64,000 bases of DNA, taken from Hyphomicrobiales bacterium (GTDB lineage Bacteria > Pseudomonadota > Alphaproteobacteria > Rhizobiales > Rhizobiaceae). The stretch covers positions 186,001 to 250,000 of the forward strand of contig UCEY01000025.1 in assembly GCA_900471605.1 (NCBI GenBank). The letters run 5' to 3'. The position numbers and the translations under genes were made by a program. This document shows, piece after piece, positions 37,264-48,032 of this stretch (its first letter is position 1; each line of letters begins with the position of its first letter). Under the pieces are notes generated by a model. That model made no database searches, was not told where the DNA came from, and saw nothing but the letters and a program-made list of their open reading frames with translations.

Positions 37264-38088
37264 TCAGCATGGGACACCGACCGGCAAGCCGGTTTGCGGA
37301 TGCGCCATGATGGCCATGTCGATGCCGTAAATCTGCTTGAGCACATCCGGCGTCATGATCTCCGGCGGAGTTCCACGCGCGATCAGGCGCCCGCTGTGTA
37401 GCGCGATGATCTCGTCGCAGAAGCGCGCCGCCATGTTGACATCGTGCAGGACGACAAGGACGCCAAGCCCTTTCGAATGGCTGAGCCGCTGCACCAACGT
37501 CAGCACCTCCACCTGATGCGAGACGTCGAGTGCCGAGATGGGTTCATCGAGCAGCAGGCATTCCGCATCCTGAGCCACCAGCATGGCCAGCCATACACGC
37601 TGGCGTTCGCCACCGGAGAGGGTGTCGACGAAACGGTCCGCCATGTCCGTCACATCCGTGAGGCTCATGGCCTCGTCGACCTTGTCGCGATCGGCCTTTC
37701 CGAAGCGGCCGAGCGCGCCATGCCAGGGATAGCGCCCGAGCGCCACGAGCTCCTTGACCAGCATGCCGTTCGCCGCCGGCGTCTGCTGCGGCAGATAGGC
37801 AAGCTTTCTTGCGAACGGCCGATCGCCCCATTCGGAGAGGTACTTGCCTTCGAAAAGCACCGTTCCCTTGGAGGCCGGCTTTTGCCGTGCCAGGACCTTG
37901 AGCAAGGTCGATTTGCCGGAGCCGTTATGGCCGATCAATCCGATCGTCCGCCGCGCCGGGATTGTCATTGTCAAGGTCTGCAGAAGCGCCTTGCCGGGAA
38001 CGGTCAACGACACATCCTTCAGATCGAACAGAGGCGTCTCCCCGCGCTGATGCTCGCTGGTCCTGTCGCGGAGAAGAGCGTCAGTCAT
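37264..38088 (-). CDS. fhuC: FhuC-like iron-chelate ABC ATPase (orphan)
   Basis: A 274-residue ATPase of the siderophore class: Walker A GHNGSGKSTLLK, signature LSGGERQRVWLAM, Walker B CLLLDEPISALDVSHQ, switch VLHDVNMAARFCDE, and the tail YGIDMAIMAHPQTGLPVGVP. ATG 38088 has AAAGGA upstream; longer in-frame extensions lack one and run into hutC. No permease or binding protein adjoins it. The FhuD and FhuB genes at 50-53 kb have no ATPase beside them, so this is their likely partner, separated by the hut locus. That pairing is inference. Confidence 0.88.
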   Translation of the reverse strand: MTDALLRDRTSEHQRGETPLFDLKDVSLTVPGKALLQTLTMTIPARRTIGLIGHNGSGKSTLLKVLARQKPASKGTVLFEGKYLSEWGDRPFARKLAYLPQQTPAANGMLVKELVALGRYPWHGALGRFGKADRDKVDEAMSLTDVTDMADRFVDTLSGGERQRVWLAMLVAQDAECLLLDEPISALDVSHQVEVLTLVQRLSHSKGLGVLVVLHDVNMAARFCDEIIALHSGRLIARGTPPEIMTPDVLKQIYGIDMAIMAHPQTGLPVGVPC

Positions 38089-38269
38089 CGGATAGTCCTT
38101 TCTGCGGATAAGAGATGCCGGCGGCGGCGACCCGGAATGGCGGTGTGGCCGCAACTGCGCAACGTCTATGCCAGCAGGATCGTGCCCGGCGCAAGGTCCG
38201 CTCCGCCCCGGGGGCCGGAATATGAGAGGTCGCGCCGCACAGGGCCCGGCACTGCCGATTGAGCCTGGC

Positions 38270-38995
38270 CTAATTCTCTCCACCGGGCGTGAAGCGGGCA
38301 ACCAGCGCATGCCGGTCGCCCGGATAGGTGAAACGGACGAATGTCACCGGGCCGCTGCTGCCCCAGGTCCGTCGTTCGATGACGAGGCAGGCTGCGTTCC
38401 TGGGAATATCGAGCGTCTTGGCGACGTCCGCGCTGGCCGACAGCGCATAGATCTTATGTTCAGCGGTGCTCCAGGGGATCTGGCTGATCAGCCATGTCCC
38501 CGGCGCCAATCTCGCAAAATCCTCGCCTTCCGCTTCCGGCACGGTCGCAAGGTTGATCAGCCGCTCTTCAAGGCAGAACGGTCGTTCGCCGGCATGATGA
38601 AGGCAGACGAGATCAAGGACCGAGGCCGTTTCCGAAAGCTCCAGATGTTGCCGGTCGGCCGGGCCTGCCTCGCGCAAGATCCGCCTTTCCAGCCGGTAGG
38701 AATAGGGAAGCTTGAGAGAGCGAACCTCCGCTTCGATACTATGGATTTCAAGCACCGCGGCCTGCATCACCGGCTGCGCTACGAAGCTGCCGGACTTCTT
38801 GCGCCGTTCGATCAGGCCGGCCCTTGCAAGATGCGTCAGCACCTTGTTGGCTGTCATCCGGGAACAGCCATATTGAGCGGCAAGGTCGACCTCGAACGGC
38901 AGGCGATAGCCGGGGGGCCATTCGCCGGAGACAATCCGTCCCTCTATGTCGCTTAGGATGCGATGATGGAGAGTGGCCTCCTTGCCATTGGTCAT
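38270..38995 (-). CDS. hutC: Histidine utilization repressor HutC (GntR family)
   Basis: A 241-residue GntR regulator with the winged helix at about 8-78 (LPFEVDLAAQYGCSRMTANK) and a UTRA effector domain (about 90-235). HutC represses hut genes until urocanate binds. The key segments RLERRILREAG, SETASVLDLVCLHHAGERPF and FVRFTYPGDRHALVARF are those of HutC. It overlaps the hutF stop by 4 bp. A palindrome fitting a HutC operator lies in the divergent hutF/hutI promoter region (40396-40407), so it likely controls both arms and itself. Confidence 0.94.
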   Translation of the reverse strand: MTNGKEATLHHRILSDIEGRIVSGEWPPGYRLPFEVDLAAQYGCSRMTANKVLTHLARAGLIERRKKSGSFVAQPVMQAAVLEIHSIEAEVRSLKLPYSYRLERRILREAGPADRQHLELSETASVLDLVCLHHAGERPFCLEERLINLATVPEAEGEDFARLAPGTWLISQIPWSTAEHKIYALSASADVAKTLDIPRNAACLVIERRTWGSSGPVTFVRFTYPGDRHALVARFTPGGEN

Positions 38996-40338
38996 AATGT
39001 CAGCAATTCCCGCATTACCGTCTTGAAGCGCGGGCCGATCGCATCCCGCTGGACATGCCGCCCGCCTTCGACCTGCTTACGGCCAAGCGCCCAGACGCAA
39101 TCCACGGCAACACCGCCCGCAAATATCCAATGGTCGAGAATCTGATCGGCGGCAAGGTAGGGTACGTCTTTGACGTCGAGGGCGACGATATCCGCGTAGT
39201 TGCCTCGAACCAAGCCAACGGCCGCATTAAGTGCCGCTCCGCCGCCCGTCAACGCCGTTTCGAACAGCCGGCGCCCCGTCGAACCTTCCGGCCGAGCCAG
39301 GACGTTGCGCTTCCTGAGGCCCAGACGCTGCGAATATTCGAGCTGGCGGAGCTCCTGCGCCACAGAAATCAGTATGTTCGAATCCGAGCCGATGCCGAAG
39401 CGGCCGTTATGTCCGACGAAAAGCTCGCCGGGGAAGATGCCGTCACCGAGATTGGCTTCGGTGATCGGGCAGAGCCCGGCGATCGCACCGCTCTGCGCCA
39501 TGCGGCGGCTCTCGTCTTCGGTCATGTGGGTCGCGTGAACGAGGCACCAGCGTTCGCTCACCGGCACATTTGCGAGCAGCCATTCGACTGGCCGCGCACC
39601 GGACCAGGCAAGGCAATCCTCGACCTCCTTCACCTGCTCGGCGATGTGGATATGGATCGGTCCATCACCCGCCATCCGCACGACCTCATCAAGTTGGCGC
39701 GGAGTTACGGCGCGAAGACTGTGTGGCGCGACGCCGAGTTCCGCCCCAGGCATGGCGGCTGTCAGGCGACGGCAGGCTTCCATGGTCTTCGCGAAATCGT
39801 CGAGCGAATGAATGAACCGTCGCTGCCCCGCGACCGGTGCCGCGCCGCCGAAGCCGGAATGCGCATAAAAGACCGGCAGGAGCGTCAGGCCGATCCCGGC
39901 CTCGGCGCTCGCCGCCCCGATGCGCCCGGCCATCTCGGCGACATTGGCATAGTGCGCCCCATCCTTGTCGTGATGGAGATAGTGGAATTCACCGACCCGC
40001 GAAAAACCGGCCTCCAGCATTTCCATATAAAGCTGTGAGGCGACGGCCTCGACCTGTTCCGGCGTGATCGACAGTGCGAACTTGTACATCAGCGTTCGCC
40101 AGCTCCAGAAGCTGTCGTCGCCGGGGCCGCGGACTTCCGAAAGGCCCGCCATGGCACGCTGAAAGGCATGGCTGTGCAGGTTCGACATCGCAGGAACGAA
40201 AATCTTGTGCCGCTCGTCCTCTGCCGCCGCCTCGACACCGGCTTCCACCCCGGCGAGCCGGCCTGCTTCGATCGTCAGCCTTACGTTCTGCCGCCAACCC
40301 TCCGGCAGCAGAGCCAATTCCGCATGAAGCTTGACCAT
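38992..40338 (-). CDS. hutF: Formimidoylglutamate deiminase HutF
   Basis: A 448-residue amidohydrolase-superfamily enzyme that converts N-formimidoyl-L-glutamate to N-formyl-L-glutamate and ammonia. Metal and catalytic positions are seen in [33 protein letters not shown] and [11 protein letters not shown] 40338 is preferred because upstream in-frame codons would run through the operator region. It is transcribed with hutC, divergently from hutI. Its presence with hutG shows the five-step hut route to glutamate and formate rather than the four-step formamide route. Confidence 0.95.
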   Translation of the reverse strand: MVKLHAELALLPEGWRQNVRLTIEAGRLAGVEAGVEAAAEDERHKIFVPAMSNLHSHAFQRAMAGLSEVRGPGDDSFWSWRTLMYKFALSITPEQVEAVASQLYMEMLEAGFSRVGEFHYLHHDKDGAHYANVAEMAGRIGAASAEAGIGLTLLPVFYAHSGFGGAAPVAGQRRFIHSLDDFAKTMEACRRLTAAMPGAELGVAPHSLRAVTPRQLDEVVRMAGDGPIHIHIAEQVKEVEDCLAWSGARPVEWLLANVPVSERWCLVHATHMTEDESRRMAQSGAIAGLCPITEANLGDGIFPGELFVGHNGRFGIGSDSNILISVAQELRQLEYSQRLGLRKRNVLARPEGSTGRRLFETALTGGGAALNAAVGLVRGNYADIVALDVKDVPYLAADQILDHWIFAGGVAVDCVWALGRKQVEGGRHVQRDAIGPRFKTVMRELLTL

Positions 40339-40395
40339 GGACGCTCTTCCCTTTTCCTCGCGGAGATCAAAATTCCTCTTGTCACTCGGATTATT

Positions 40396-40407
40396 ATGTA
40401 TATACAT
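40396..40407. promoter_or_regulatory. HutC-type operator in the divergent hut promoter region
   Basis: ATGTATATACAT is a perfect 12-bp palindrome in the 98-bp gap between hutF and hutI. It contains TGTATATACA, the kind of core described for HutC sites. It overlaps a possible hutI -10 (TATACA at 40401-40406, with TTGTCA at 40379-40384 as -35 and a 16-bp spacer), so bound HutC would block transcription in both directions. Confidence 0.75.
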
Positions 40408-40436
40408 GTTCAGCCATAAGGAAAGGCGAAAAGCTT

Positions 40437-41690
40437 ATGGGTGGAGAAAAATCTTCTGGGGCTGCGGCAGGCTTCTCGTCGCTTTGGCACAATGCGCGCA
40501 TCGCCACTCTTGCTCCTTCGGCACCCGGCCTGGGTATTATCGAAACGGGTGCGATCGCCGTGCGTGACGGCCGCATTGCCTTTGTCGGCCCAATCGCCGA
40601 CCTGCCTGACGAGTTCCGCAACGCCGAAGACGAAACCGATTGCGGCGGCAGGTGGATCACCCCGGCCCTCATCGACTGCCACACCCATCTGGTGTTTGGC
40701 GGCGACCGTGCGATGGAATTCGAAATGCGCTTGGCGGGCTCCACCTACGAGGAGATTTCCCGCGCCGGCGGCGGCATCATCTCATCCGTGAAGGCAACCA
40801 ATGCGCTTTCGGAGGACGAGCTCCTCGCCCAGGCGCTGCGCAGGCTCGATACGCTGCTCGCCGAAGGCGCCTGCACGGTGGAGATCAAATCCGGTTACGC
40901 GTTGAACATCGAAGGTGAGCTCAAGATGCTGGGGGTCGCGCGCAGACTCGCCGAAGTCAGGCCGGTACGGATCGTCACCAGCTGGCTTGCCGCGCACGCG
41001 ACACCGCCGGACTACAAGGGCCGCAATGGCGATTATATCACCGACGTGGTCCTGCCGGGCCTAGAGGCTGCCCATTCGGAAGGGCTCGTCGATGCGGTCG
41101 ATGGCTTCTGCGAAGGCATCGCCTTCTCGCCTGTCGAAATCACGCGTGTTTTCGACAAGGCTAAATCGCTTGGCCTTCCCGTCAAGCTGCATGCGGAACA
41201 GCTCTCCGATCTCGGCGGCGCGCGCCTCGCGGCCTCCTATGGCGCGCTGTCGGCCGATCATCTCGAATATCTTTCCGCGGCAGACGCCAGGGTCATGGCT
41301 GAGGCCGGCACCGTCGCCGTGCTTCTGCCCGGGGCCTTCTACACGCTTCGCGAAAAGCAGGCCCCGCCCGTAGAGGCGCTGCGTGCCGCCGGCACCTCCA
41401 TCGCGCTTGCGACCGACAGCAATCCCGGCACCTCGCCGCTGACCTCTCTGCTCATGACCATGAACATGGGGGCGACGCTGTTTGGCCTTACCGTCGAGGA
41501 ATGCCTTGCCGGCGTCACGCGGGAGGCCGCACGCGCGCTCGGCCTTCTGGCCGAGACCGGCACGCTCGAAGCCGGCAAATCGGCAGACTTCGCGATCTGG
41601 GATATCGGGCGGCCGGCGGAGCTTGTCTACCGCATGGGTTTCAATCCGCTGGCAGCGCGGATCTTCAAGGGCGAAAGGGTTCCCGCATGA
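40437..41690 (+). CDS. hutI: Imidazolonepropionase HutI
   Basis: A 417-residue amidohydrolase that opens 4-imidazolone-5-propionate to formimidoylglutamate, the third step of histidine breakdown. Zinc and catalytic motifs: [10 protein letters not shown] (about residue 80), [20 protein letters not shown] and [13 protein letters not shown] 40437 has AAGGAAAGG upstream. It is the first gene of the plus-strand hut operon, and its stop overlaps the hutH ATG by 4 bp. Confidence 0.96.
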   Translation: MGGEKSSGAAAGFSSLWHNARIATLAPSAPGLGIIETGAIAVRDGRIAFVGPIADLPDEFRNAEDETDCGGRWITPALIDCHTHLVFGGDRAMEFEMRLAGSTYEEISRAGGGIISSVKATNALSEDELLAQALRRLDTLLAEGACTVEIKSGYALNIEGELKMLGVARRLAEVRPVRIVTSWLAAHATPPDYKGRNGDYITDVVLPGLEAAHSEGLVDAVDGFCEGIAFSPVEITRVFDKAKSLGLPVKLHAEQLSDLGGARLAASYGALSADHLEYLSAADARVMAEAGTVAVLLPGAFYTLREKQAPPVEALRAAGTSIALATDSNPGTSPLTSLLMTMNMGATLFGLTVEECLAGVTREAARALGLLAETGTLEAGKSADFAIWDIGRPAELVYRMGFNPLAARIFKGERVPA

Positions 41691-43222
41691 GCATCGTTCT
41701 GACACCCGGCTCGGTAAGCCTTCGCGAGCTTCAGGACATTTACTGGAACGGCACACCGGCGCGGATCGACCGTTCGTTCGACGCGGGGATCGAGAAGGCG
41801 GCTGCCCGGATCGCCCAGATCGCCGCCGGCAACGAGCCGGTTTACGGCATCAATACCGGCTTTGGAAAACTCGCATCGATCAAGATCGACAGTGCCGACG
41901 TCGCGACGCTCCAGCGCAACCTGATCCTGTCCCATTGCTGCGGCGTCGGCGCGCCGCTCCCGGACAACGTCGTTCGCCTGATCATGGCGCTGAAACTCGT
42001 CTCTCTCGGACGCGGCGCCTCCGGCGTCCGGCTCGAACTGGTGCGACTGATCGAGGCGATGCTGGAAAAGGGCGTGATCCCGCTCATTCCAGAAAAAGGC
42101 TCGGTCGGCGCGTCTGGCGATCTGGCGCCGCTCGCGCATATGGCGGCCGTGATGATGGGCGAAGGCGAGGCCTTTTATCAAGGCAGATTGCTGCCTGCGG
42201 CCGAGGCGCTTGCGAAAGCCGGCCTGAAACCGGTCGTTCTTGCCGCCAAGGAGGGCCTGGCCCTGATCAACGGCACCCAGACCTCCACGGCCCTGGCGTT
42301 GGCAGGCCTTTTCCGCGCCCACCGGGCTGCCCAGGCAGCGCTGGTGACCGGCGCGATGTCGACAGATGCGGCCATGGGCTCGTCCGCACCCTTCCATCCG
42401 GATATCCACACACTTCGCGGGCACAAGGGCCAGATCGATGCGGCTGCGGCGCTGCGCGCCCTGCTGTCGGGTTCGGTCATCCGGGAAAGTCATCTGCAAG
42501 GCGACGAACGGGTGCAGGATCCCTATTGCATCCGCTGCCAGCCGCAGGTGGACGGCGCCTGCCTCGATCTCCTGCGCTCGGTCGCCCGCACACTCGAGAT
42601 CGAGGCCAATGCGGTGACCGACAATCCGCTGGTGCTCTCTGATGACAGCGTCGTTTCGGGCGGAAATTTCCACGCGGAGCCTGTGGCCTTTGCCGCCGAC
42701 CAGATCGCGCTTGCCGTCTGCGAGATCGGCGCCATCTCCCAGCGCCGCATCGCGCTGCTGGTGGATCCGGCCCTCTCCTACGGACTACCTGCCTTTCTCG
42801 CGAAAAAGCCGGGACTGAATTCCGGGCTGATGATCGCGGAAGTCACGTCCGCCGCCCTGATGTCGGAAAACAAGCAGATGTCGCATCCGGCCTCGGTCGA
42901 TTCGACGCCGACCTCCGCCAATCAGGAAGACCATGTTTCTATGGCCTGCCACGGCGCTCGCCGGCTTCTCCAGATGACCGACAATCTTGCGACCATCATC
43001 GGTATCGAAGCGCTGACGGCGGCGCAGGGCGCGGAATTGCGCAAGCCTCTGACGACCAGCCCGGAACTTCAAAGAGTGATCGCCACCATCCGCGCCGCCG
43101 TTCCGAGCCTCGAGGAGGACCGTTACATGGCGAACGACCTCAGGGCCGCCGCCGATCTCGTCGCGACGGGGGCGCTCGTGGCGTCCGTTTCAGCGGATAT
43201 CCTGCCGGTTCTGGAGGCCTGA
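41687..43222 (+). CDS. hutH: Histidine ammonia-lyase HutH
   Basis: A 511-residue enzyme that deaminates histidine to urocanate. The Ala-Ser-Gly that forms the MIO cofactor is in [14 protein letters not shown] (about residues 142-144). Other family marks are [24 protein letters not shown] and [19 protein letters not shown] 41687 overlaps the hutI stop; the upstream in-frame extension lies within hutI. Cytoplasmic; it makes urocanate, the inducer for HutC. Confidence 0.97.
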   Translation: MSIVLTPGSVSLRELQDIYWNGTPARIDRSFDAGIEKAAARIAQIAAGNEPVYGINTGFGKLASIKIDSADVATLQRNLILSHCCGVGAPLPDNVVRLIMALKLVSLGRGASGVRLELVRLIEAMLEKGVIPLIPEKGSVGASGDLAPLAHMAAVMMGEGEAFYQGRLLPAAEALAKAGLKPVVLAAKEGLALINGTQTSTALALAGLFRAHRAAQAALVTGAMSTDAAMGSSAPFHPDIHTLRGHKGQIDAAAALRALLSGSVIRESHLQGDERVQDPYCIRCQPQVDGACLDLLRSVARTLEIEANAVTDNPLVLSDDSVVSGGNFHAEPVAFAADQIALAVCEIGAISQRRIALLVDPALSYGLPAFLAKKPGLNSGLMIAEVTSAALMSENKQMSHPASVDSTPTSANQEDHVSMACHGARRLLQMTDNLATIIGIEALTAAQGAELRKPLTTSPELQRVIATIRAAVPSLEEDRYMANDLRAAADLVATGALVASVSADILPVLEA

Positions 43223-44038
43223 ATGGCGGTGTTCGAAGTCAGACAGGGTACCTCCCCCATCGTTCTCGGTTTTCCGCATACGGGAACCGACGTGCCGTCG
43301 GCGATCTGGGACCGGTTGAACGACAACGGTCGGCTGCTCGCCGATACCGACTGGCATATCCACCAGCTCTACGACGGCCTTCTGGCGGATGCGACGACGG
43401 TTCGCGCGACATTCCACCGATACGTGATCGACGCCAACCGCGATCCGCAGGGGGCAAGCCTCTATCCCGGCCAGAACACCACAGGCTTGATCCCCGAGAC
43501 GGATTTCGACGGCAAGCCCATCTGGAAGCACGGCGCCGAGCCGACCGAAACCGACACCGCCGATCGGCTGCGCGATTTCCATGCGCCCTACCATGCCGCA
43601 CTTGCAGCCGAAATCACGCGGGTGAAATCCATCCATGGCATTGCCGTGCTCTACGATTGCCACTCGATCCGCTCACATATCCCGTTCCTGTTCGAAGGCA
43701 TCCTACCCGATTTCAACATCGGCACGGACATAGGCAAAACCTGCGCCCCCGCCATCGAACAGGCGGCCGTCGCCGCGACGACCGCCGCCTCGGGTTATAC
43801 AAACATCCTCAACGGCCGCTTCAAGGGCGGCTGGACGACGCGGCATTACGGCCGGCCGCAAACCGGCGTCCACGCCATCCAGATGGAACTTGCCCAATCC
43901 ACCCATCTCGCCGCCGAGTCCCCGCCTTTCGCCTATGATCAGGCCAAGGCCGAGAGGCCGCGCGTCCATCTCAAGGACATCCTGACGCGGATCGAGCGCA
44001 CCGCCCTCGACCTCGCCTCGCAGAACAACAACAGATAA
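43223..44038 (+). CDS. hutG: N-formylglutamate deformylase HutG
   Basis: A 271-residue metal-dependent hydrolase that releases formate from N-formylglutamate to give glutamate, the final step after HutF. Typical segments: [12 protein letters not shown] at the N-terminus, [31 protein letters not shown] and [15 protein letters not shown]. The ATG begins directly after the hutH stop. This is the HutG that works with HutF, not the arginase-type formiminoglutamase. Confidence 0.95.
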   Translation: MAVFEVRQGTSPIVLGFPHTGTDVPSAIWDRLNDNGRLLADTDWHIHQLYDGLLADATTVRATFHRYVIDANRDPQGASLYPGQNTTGLIPETDFDGKPIWKHGAEPTETDTADRLRDFHAPYHAALAAEITRVKSIHGIAVLYDCHSIRSHIPFLFEGILPDFNIGTDIGKTCAPAIEQAAVAATTAASGYTNILNGRFKGGWTTRHYGRPQTGVHAIQMELAQSTHLAAESPPFAYDQAKAERPRVHLKDILTRIERTALDLASQNNNR

Positions 44039-44051
44039 AGGGAACGTGCCG

Positions 44052-45725
44052 ATGACCAATCCCCGCCACAATATCCGCGAAATCCGTGCGCCCCGCGGCG
44101 ACAAGCTCAATGCCCGGAGCTGGATGACCGAAGCCCCCCTGCGCATGCTGATGAACAATCTCGACCCCGATGTGGCGGAAAACCCCAACGAACTGGTCGT
44201 CTATGGCGGCATCGGACGCGCCGCCCGAACCTGGGACGATTTCGACCGTATCGCCGCGACCTTGAAGACGCTGACGGAAGAGGAAACGCTTCTGGTACAG
44301 TCCGGCAAACCGGTCGGCGTATTCCGCACGCACAAGGACGCGCCGCGGGTGTTGATCGCCAACTCGAACCTCGTGCCCCATTGGGCCACCTGGGACCATT
44401 TCAACGAGCTCGATAAAAAGGGCCTTGCCATGTACGGCCAGATGACGGCCGGCTCGTGGATCTATATCGGCACGCAGGGCATCGTGCAGGGCACCTACGA
44501 GACGTTCGTGGAAGCCGGCCGCCAGCATTACGGCGGCAATCTCAAGGGCAAATGGATCCTGACCGGCGGTCTCGGCGGCATGGGCGGCGCCCAGCCGCTG
44601 GCCGCCGTCATGGCCGGCGCCTGCTGCCTTGCCGTCGAGTGCAATCCCGACAGCATCGATTTTCGCCTGCGCACCCGTTATGTCGACGCCAAGGCCGAAA
44701 CGCTCGACGAAGCCATGGAGATGATCACCCGCTGGACCGCCGCCGGCGAGGCGAAATCCGTCGGCCTCTTGGGCAATGCCGCCGAAATTCTTCCCGAAAT
44801 GGTTCGCCGCGGCATCCGTCCCGACATGGTCACCGACCAGACTTCCGCCCATGACCCGATCAACGGCTACCTGCCGAAAGGCTGGACGATGGCCGAATGG
44901 AAGGCCAAGCGCGAAAGCGATCCGAAGGCGGTGGAAAAGGCAGCCCGCGCCTCGATGCGCGAGCACGTGGAGGCGATGATCGCCTTCTGGAATGCCGGCA
45001 TCCCGACGCTCGACTACGGCAACAATATACGCCAGGTCGCCAAGGACGAGGGGCTGGAAAACGCCTTCGCCTTTCCGGGCTTCGTGCCGGCCTATATCCG
45101 TCCGCTCTTCTGCCGCGGCATCGGCCCGTTCCGCTGGGCCGCGCTTTCCGGCGATCCGGAGGATATCTACCGCACCGACGCCAAGGTGAAGGAACTGCTG
45201 CCGGACAACGCGCATCTCCACAACTGGCTCGACATGGCGCGAGAGCGGATTTCCTTCCAGGGCCTGCCGGCGCGGATCTGCTGGGTGGGCCTCGGCGTCC
45301 GCCACAAGCTCGGCCTCGCCTTCAACGAAATGGTCCGCAACGGCGAGCTGAAAGCGCCGATCGTGATCGGCCGCGACCATCTGGATTCCGGCTCGGTCGC
45401 CTCTCCCAACCGGGAAACCGAAGCGATGAAAGATGGCTCGGATGCCGTCTCCGACTGGCCGCTCCTGAACGCGCTGCTCAATACCGCGTCCGGTGCCACA
45501 TGGGTATCGCTGCATCACGGCGGCGGCGTCGGCATGGGGTATTCGCAGCATTCCGGCATGGTCATCTGCTGCGACGGCACCGAGGACGCCGACCGCCGGA
45601 TCGAACGCGTGCTCTGGAACGACCCCGCCACCGGCGTCATGCGCCACGCGGATGCCGGCTACGAGATCGCCATGGATTGCGCTACGGAAAACGGGCTTCG
45701 CTTGCCCGGCATTCTCGGAAACTGA
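44052..45725 (+). CDS. hutU: Urocanate hydratase HutU
   Basis: A 557-residue NAD-containing enzyme that hydrates urocanate to imidazolonepropionate. Family landmarks include [23 protein letters not shown], the NAD-binding [30 protein letters not shown], and [17 protein letters not shown] with [18 protein letters not shown] 44052 follows AAGGGA at about 9 bp. Full-length compared with bacterial HutU (about 555). Confidence 0.97.
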   Translation: MTNPRHNIREIRAPRGDKLNARSWMTEAPLRMLMNNLDPDVAENPNELVVYGGIGRAARTWDDFDRIAATLKTLTEEETLLVQSGKPVGVFRTHKDAPRVLIANSNLVPHWATWDHFNELDKKGLAMYGQMTAGSWIYIGTQGIVQGTYETFVEAGRQHYGGNLKGKWILTGGLGGMGGAQPLAAVMAGACCLAVECNPDSIDFRLRTRYVDAKAETLDEAMEMITRWTAAGEAKSVGLLGNAAEILPEMVRRGIRPDMVTDQTSAHDPINGYLPKGWTMAEWKAKRESDPKAVEKAARASMREHVEAMIAFWNAGIPTLDYGNNIRQVAKDEGLENAFAFPGFVPAYIRPLFCRGIGPFRWAALSGDPEDIYRTDAKVKELLPDNAHLHNWLDMARERISFQGLPARICWVGLGVRHKLGLAFNEMVRNGELKAPIVIGRDHLDSGSVASPNRETEAMKDGSDAVSDWPLLNALLNTASGATWVSLHHGGGVGMGYSQHSGMVICCDGTEDADRRIERVLWNDPATGVMRHADAGYEIAMDCATENGLRLPGILGN

Positions 45726-45729
45726 TCCC

Positions 45730-46317
45730 GTGAAGATCCTGCGCGCGTCCGACTACAGGCGAATGCCGTGGAAGAACGGCGGCGGCGAGACGGTGGAGAT
45801 CGCCGTCTTTCCGGCCGGCGCGTCGATCGAGGACTTCGACTGGCGCATCAGCATGGCGACCGTCGCGTCGGATGGTCCGTTCTCAAGCTTTCCGGAGGTG
45901 GACCGAACCCTGTCGATCCTCTCCGGCAACGGGATAGTCCTGACGATCGATGGCGGCCCTGCCCTCACTCTCGATCTTCACTCCGATCCCTGTCCGTTCC
46001 CAGCCGACAAGCCGGCTTTGGCAACGCTGGTGAACGGCGCGACAACCGACCTCAACGTAATGACGCGGCGCGGCCGGTTCTCTCACCGCGTCATCAAGCA
46101 GCCGACGCCCGTTTCGCTGTCTCCCGCCAGGTCCCTGAGATTTGTGCTTGCCATCGGGAGAAACGGAATCACATCCGGATCGGAGAATGCCGATCTCGGG
46201 CCGCTGGACTGCCTCGTTATCGAAGCCGGCGCGACAGGCGACTTCGCCATCTCCGGGAACTCGGGCATATTCTTGATCGAGCTTTATCCCGAAAGCCCGA
46301 AATTCGGAGCCTCCTGA
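45730..46317 (+). CDS. hutD: HutD-family protein
   Basis: A 195-residue cupin-fold protein of the HutD family. It begins ILRASDYRRMPWKNGGGETVEI, has FDWRISMATVASDGPFS and an ILSGNGIVLTI strand, all typical. GTG 45730 lies 5 bp after the hutU stop; upstream codons in the frame overlap hutU. HutD is found in hut operons of proteobacteria and is thought to limit hut activity, perhaps by binding a pathway intermediate such as formylglutamate; it is not an enzyme of the pathway. Confidence 0.9.
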   Translation: MKILRASDYRRMPWKNGGGETVEIAVFPAGASIEDFDWRISMATVASDGPFSSFPEVDRTLSILSGNGIVLTIDGGPALTLDLHSDPCPFPADKPALATLVNGATTDLNVMTRRGRFSHRVIKQPTPVSLSPARSLRFVLAIGRNGITSGSENADLGPLDCLVIEAGATGDFAISGNSGIFLIELYPESPKFGAS

Positions 46318-46347
46318 GCGGCTGCAAAAATACAGCCACATAAAACT

Positions 46348-46362
46348 TGATATTTGCCATCA
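46348..46362. promoter_or_regulatory. Iron-responsive (RirA-type, IRO) box
   Basis: TGATATTTGCCATCA fits TGA-N9-TCA exactly, the Rhizobiaceae iron-response box bound by RirA when iron is plentiful. It lies 55-69 bp upstream of the FecI-like sigma factor gene, so the sigma factor, FecR-like protein, TonB receptor and FhuD/FhuB should be expressed in iron limitation. The binder is inferred from the motif. Confidence 0.7.
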
Positions 46363-46416
46363 TGAATTTGAGGCAAGCCTCTTGCCGGCACCCGGGGCAC
46401 CGGTATAGTTGAGGGG

Positions 46417-46917
46417 ATGGACGATATCCGCAGACGCGATTTTCTCGAGGTTTTCCTTTCCGTGAGGGAGCGTCTTGCCGCCGTCATTCAACGGCGGGTG
46501 GAATGCGCTGCGACCACCGCCGATCTCACTCAAGATACGTTCCTGAGACTTTGGGAACGCCCGGGCCTTCTGCGCGGCGTATCCGATCTGGCGGGCTACT
46601 TCGTGACCACCGGCCGTAACCTGGCAGCCGATCATGAACGTCGGCGCCGCATCGCGCCTTTCGTCGCCGGCGTCGATCATCTCGAATACGTCGCGGATAA
46701 TCGCCCCTCCGCCGAGGACGTGATTCTCGGCCGCGATGAACTGCGGAGGCTGCAGGAAATCGTCAATTCGCTGCCGCCGAAATGCCGGCAGGTCTTTCTG
46801 CTCTCGCGGATGGAAGGGTTAAGCTACGTCGAAATCGGCACGAAGCTCGGCATCTCTCCCAAAACGGTGTTCAGCCATATGGTGACTGCGCTGGAACGGC
46901 TGAAAGCCGGAATGTAG
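46417..46917 (+). CDS. fecI: FecI-like ECF sigma factor
   Basis: A 166-residue ECF sigma factor. Region 2 spans about 8-75 (LTQDTFLRLWERP and YFVTTGRNLAADHERRRR) and region 4 about 108-160 (LPPKCRQVFLLSRMEGLSYVEIGTKLGISPKTVFSHM helix-turn-helix; core EIGTKLGISPKTVFSHM). It is followed by a FecR-like regulator and an STN-bearing TonB receptor, the arrangement of FecI/FecR/FecA surface signalling. It should direct transcription of the receptor and uptake genes when the ferric ligand binds outside. An iron box lies upstream. Confidence 0.93.
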   Translation: MDDIRRRDFLEVFLSVRERLAAVIQRRVECAATTADLTQDTFLRLWERPGLLRGVSDLAGYFVTTGRNLAADHERRRRIAPFVAGVDHLEYVADNRPSAEDVILGRDELRRLQEIVNSLPPKCRQVFLLSRMEGLSYVEIGTKLGISPKTVFSHMVTALERLKAGM

Positions 46918-46996
46918 GCGGCTTCCTTCATCATGCCGGACCAGATTTCTCCCCGTCCCGTTCGTTCTGTTTTTGGGTATTGAGGGATCACCCCTT

Positions 46997-47932
46997 ATGG
47001 AAGACGCGCCGGATGGCCGCAAACATAGCGAGGATGAGATTTCCCGCAGGGCAGCCGAGTGGTTCGCGCTTTTGCTGGATGGCGGCGAGACCGCGTCGGA
47101 CCGTCAGGCTCTTCGGGAATGGCTGCTCGCCGACGAGAGGCACGCGAAGGCCTATGCCGATCTGGAACGGCTATGGTCCGGGGCGGGCATCGTCCATGAT
47201 CTCGGCAAGGCGCCGTCCTCCTCACGGCGGACCGTTCTGAAGACAGGCGGTGCTGCCGTCGTGATTGCCGGCGCCGTCTGGGGCGGCATGCGCCTCCTGG
47301 GCCCGGCGGCGACTTATAGCACGGGGACGGGAGAAACCGCCGCCGTCACGTTGCCCGACGGTTCGACCGCCACGCTGTCCACGCGGACCGCACTGACGCT
47401 CGATTTCGATGCCGGACGGCGCCGGGTTGTCCTTGAAAAAGGCGAGGCATTTTTCGAGGTCGCGCCGGACGCGTCCCGCCCCTTCGTCGTCGAGGCGGCC
47501 GACCTGTTTTCAACGGCGCTCGGCACGGCCTTTTCGGTTGGTTTCCAGGAAGACGGCATCGCCGTGACGGTCACCGAACACGCGGTCAGCGTTTCCACAG
47601 GCGATAAATTCCAGCGCGTCGAGCAGGGAGAGAGCCTGCTCTACAGGAACGGGCGGCTTTCGATCCCACTCAAGGCGGATGTCGAGACGCAGCTTTCCTG
47701 GAGGAGCGGCAAGCTGGTTTTCCTCTCGACCTCGTTTCAGGACGTCATTTCGTCCCTCTCCCGCTGGCGCACCGGCAGGATCATCGTCATGGACGAGAGG
47801 CTGGCGCGGAGCCCCGTGACGATCATCGTCGACGTGAAGCGATCCGATACCATACTAGACACGCTGGCGCTCGGGCTGCCGATCAGGGTCCAAAACCTGT
47901 CGCCCTGGCTGACCTTCATTTACCCGAGATAA
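46997..47932 (+). CDS. fecR: FecR-like sigma factor regulator
   Basis: A 311-residue single-span inner-membrane protein. The cytoplasmic N-terminal DUF4880-type domain (EISRRAAEWFALLLDGG, ERHAKAYADLERLW) is followed by the membrane helix (about 87-105, VVIAGAVWGGMRLLG) and the periplasmic FecR domain (TLPDGSTATLSTRTAL to KGEAFFEVAPDASRPF) with a C-terminal secretin-like segment. SRRTVLKTGG just before the helix resembles a twin-arginine motif. ATG 46997 with GAGGG upstream is preferred to an earlier TTG. It relays the state of the TonB receptor to the ECF sigma factor. Confidence 0.92.
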   Translation: MEDAPDGRKHSEDEISRRAAEWFALLLDGGETASDRQALREWLLADERHAKAYADLERLWSGAGIVHDLGKAPSSSRRTVLKTGGAAVVIAGAVWGGMRLLGPAATYSTGTGETAAVTLPDGSTATLSTRTALTLDFDAGRRRVVLEKGEAFFEVAPDASRPFVVEAADLFSTALGTAFSVGFQEDGIAVTVTEHAVSVSTGDKFQRVEQGESLLYRNGRLSIPLKADVETQLSWRSGKLVFLSTSFQDVISSLSRWRTGRIIVMDERLARSPVTIIVDVKRSDTILDTLALGLPIRVQNLSPWLTFIYPR

Positions 47933-48032
47933 ATATTTCAAAATTCACTCAGGTTTTTGAGGAAACCGTTCGTCCCCATGATCAGAGCGCATGTATCGCG
48001 CCGGTCTGTCGCGTTGCCTAAGGGGGATTTTC

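Noticed and set aside
43971-45647. A 558-codon minus-strand open frame opposite hutU
   Set aside because: hutU on the plus strand is unambiguous and the minus frame has no recognisable motif.
46318-46345. Terminator after hutD (GGCTG/CAGCC around an A-rich loop)
   Set aside because: Only a 5-bp stem and no T-run; too weak to report as a terminator.
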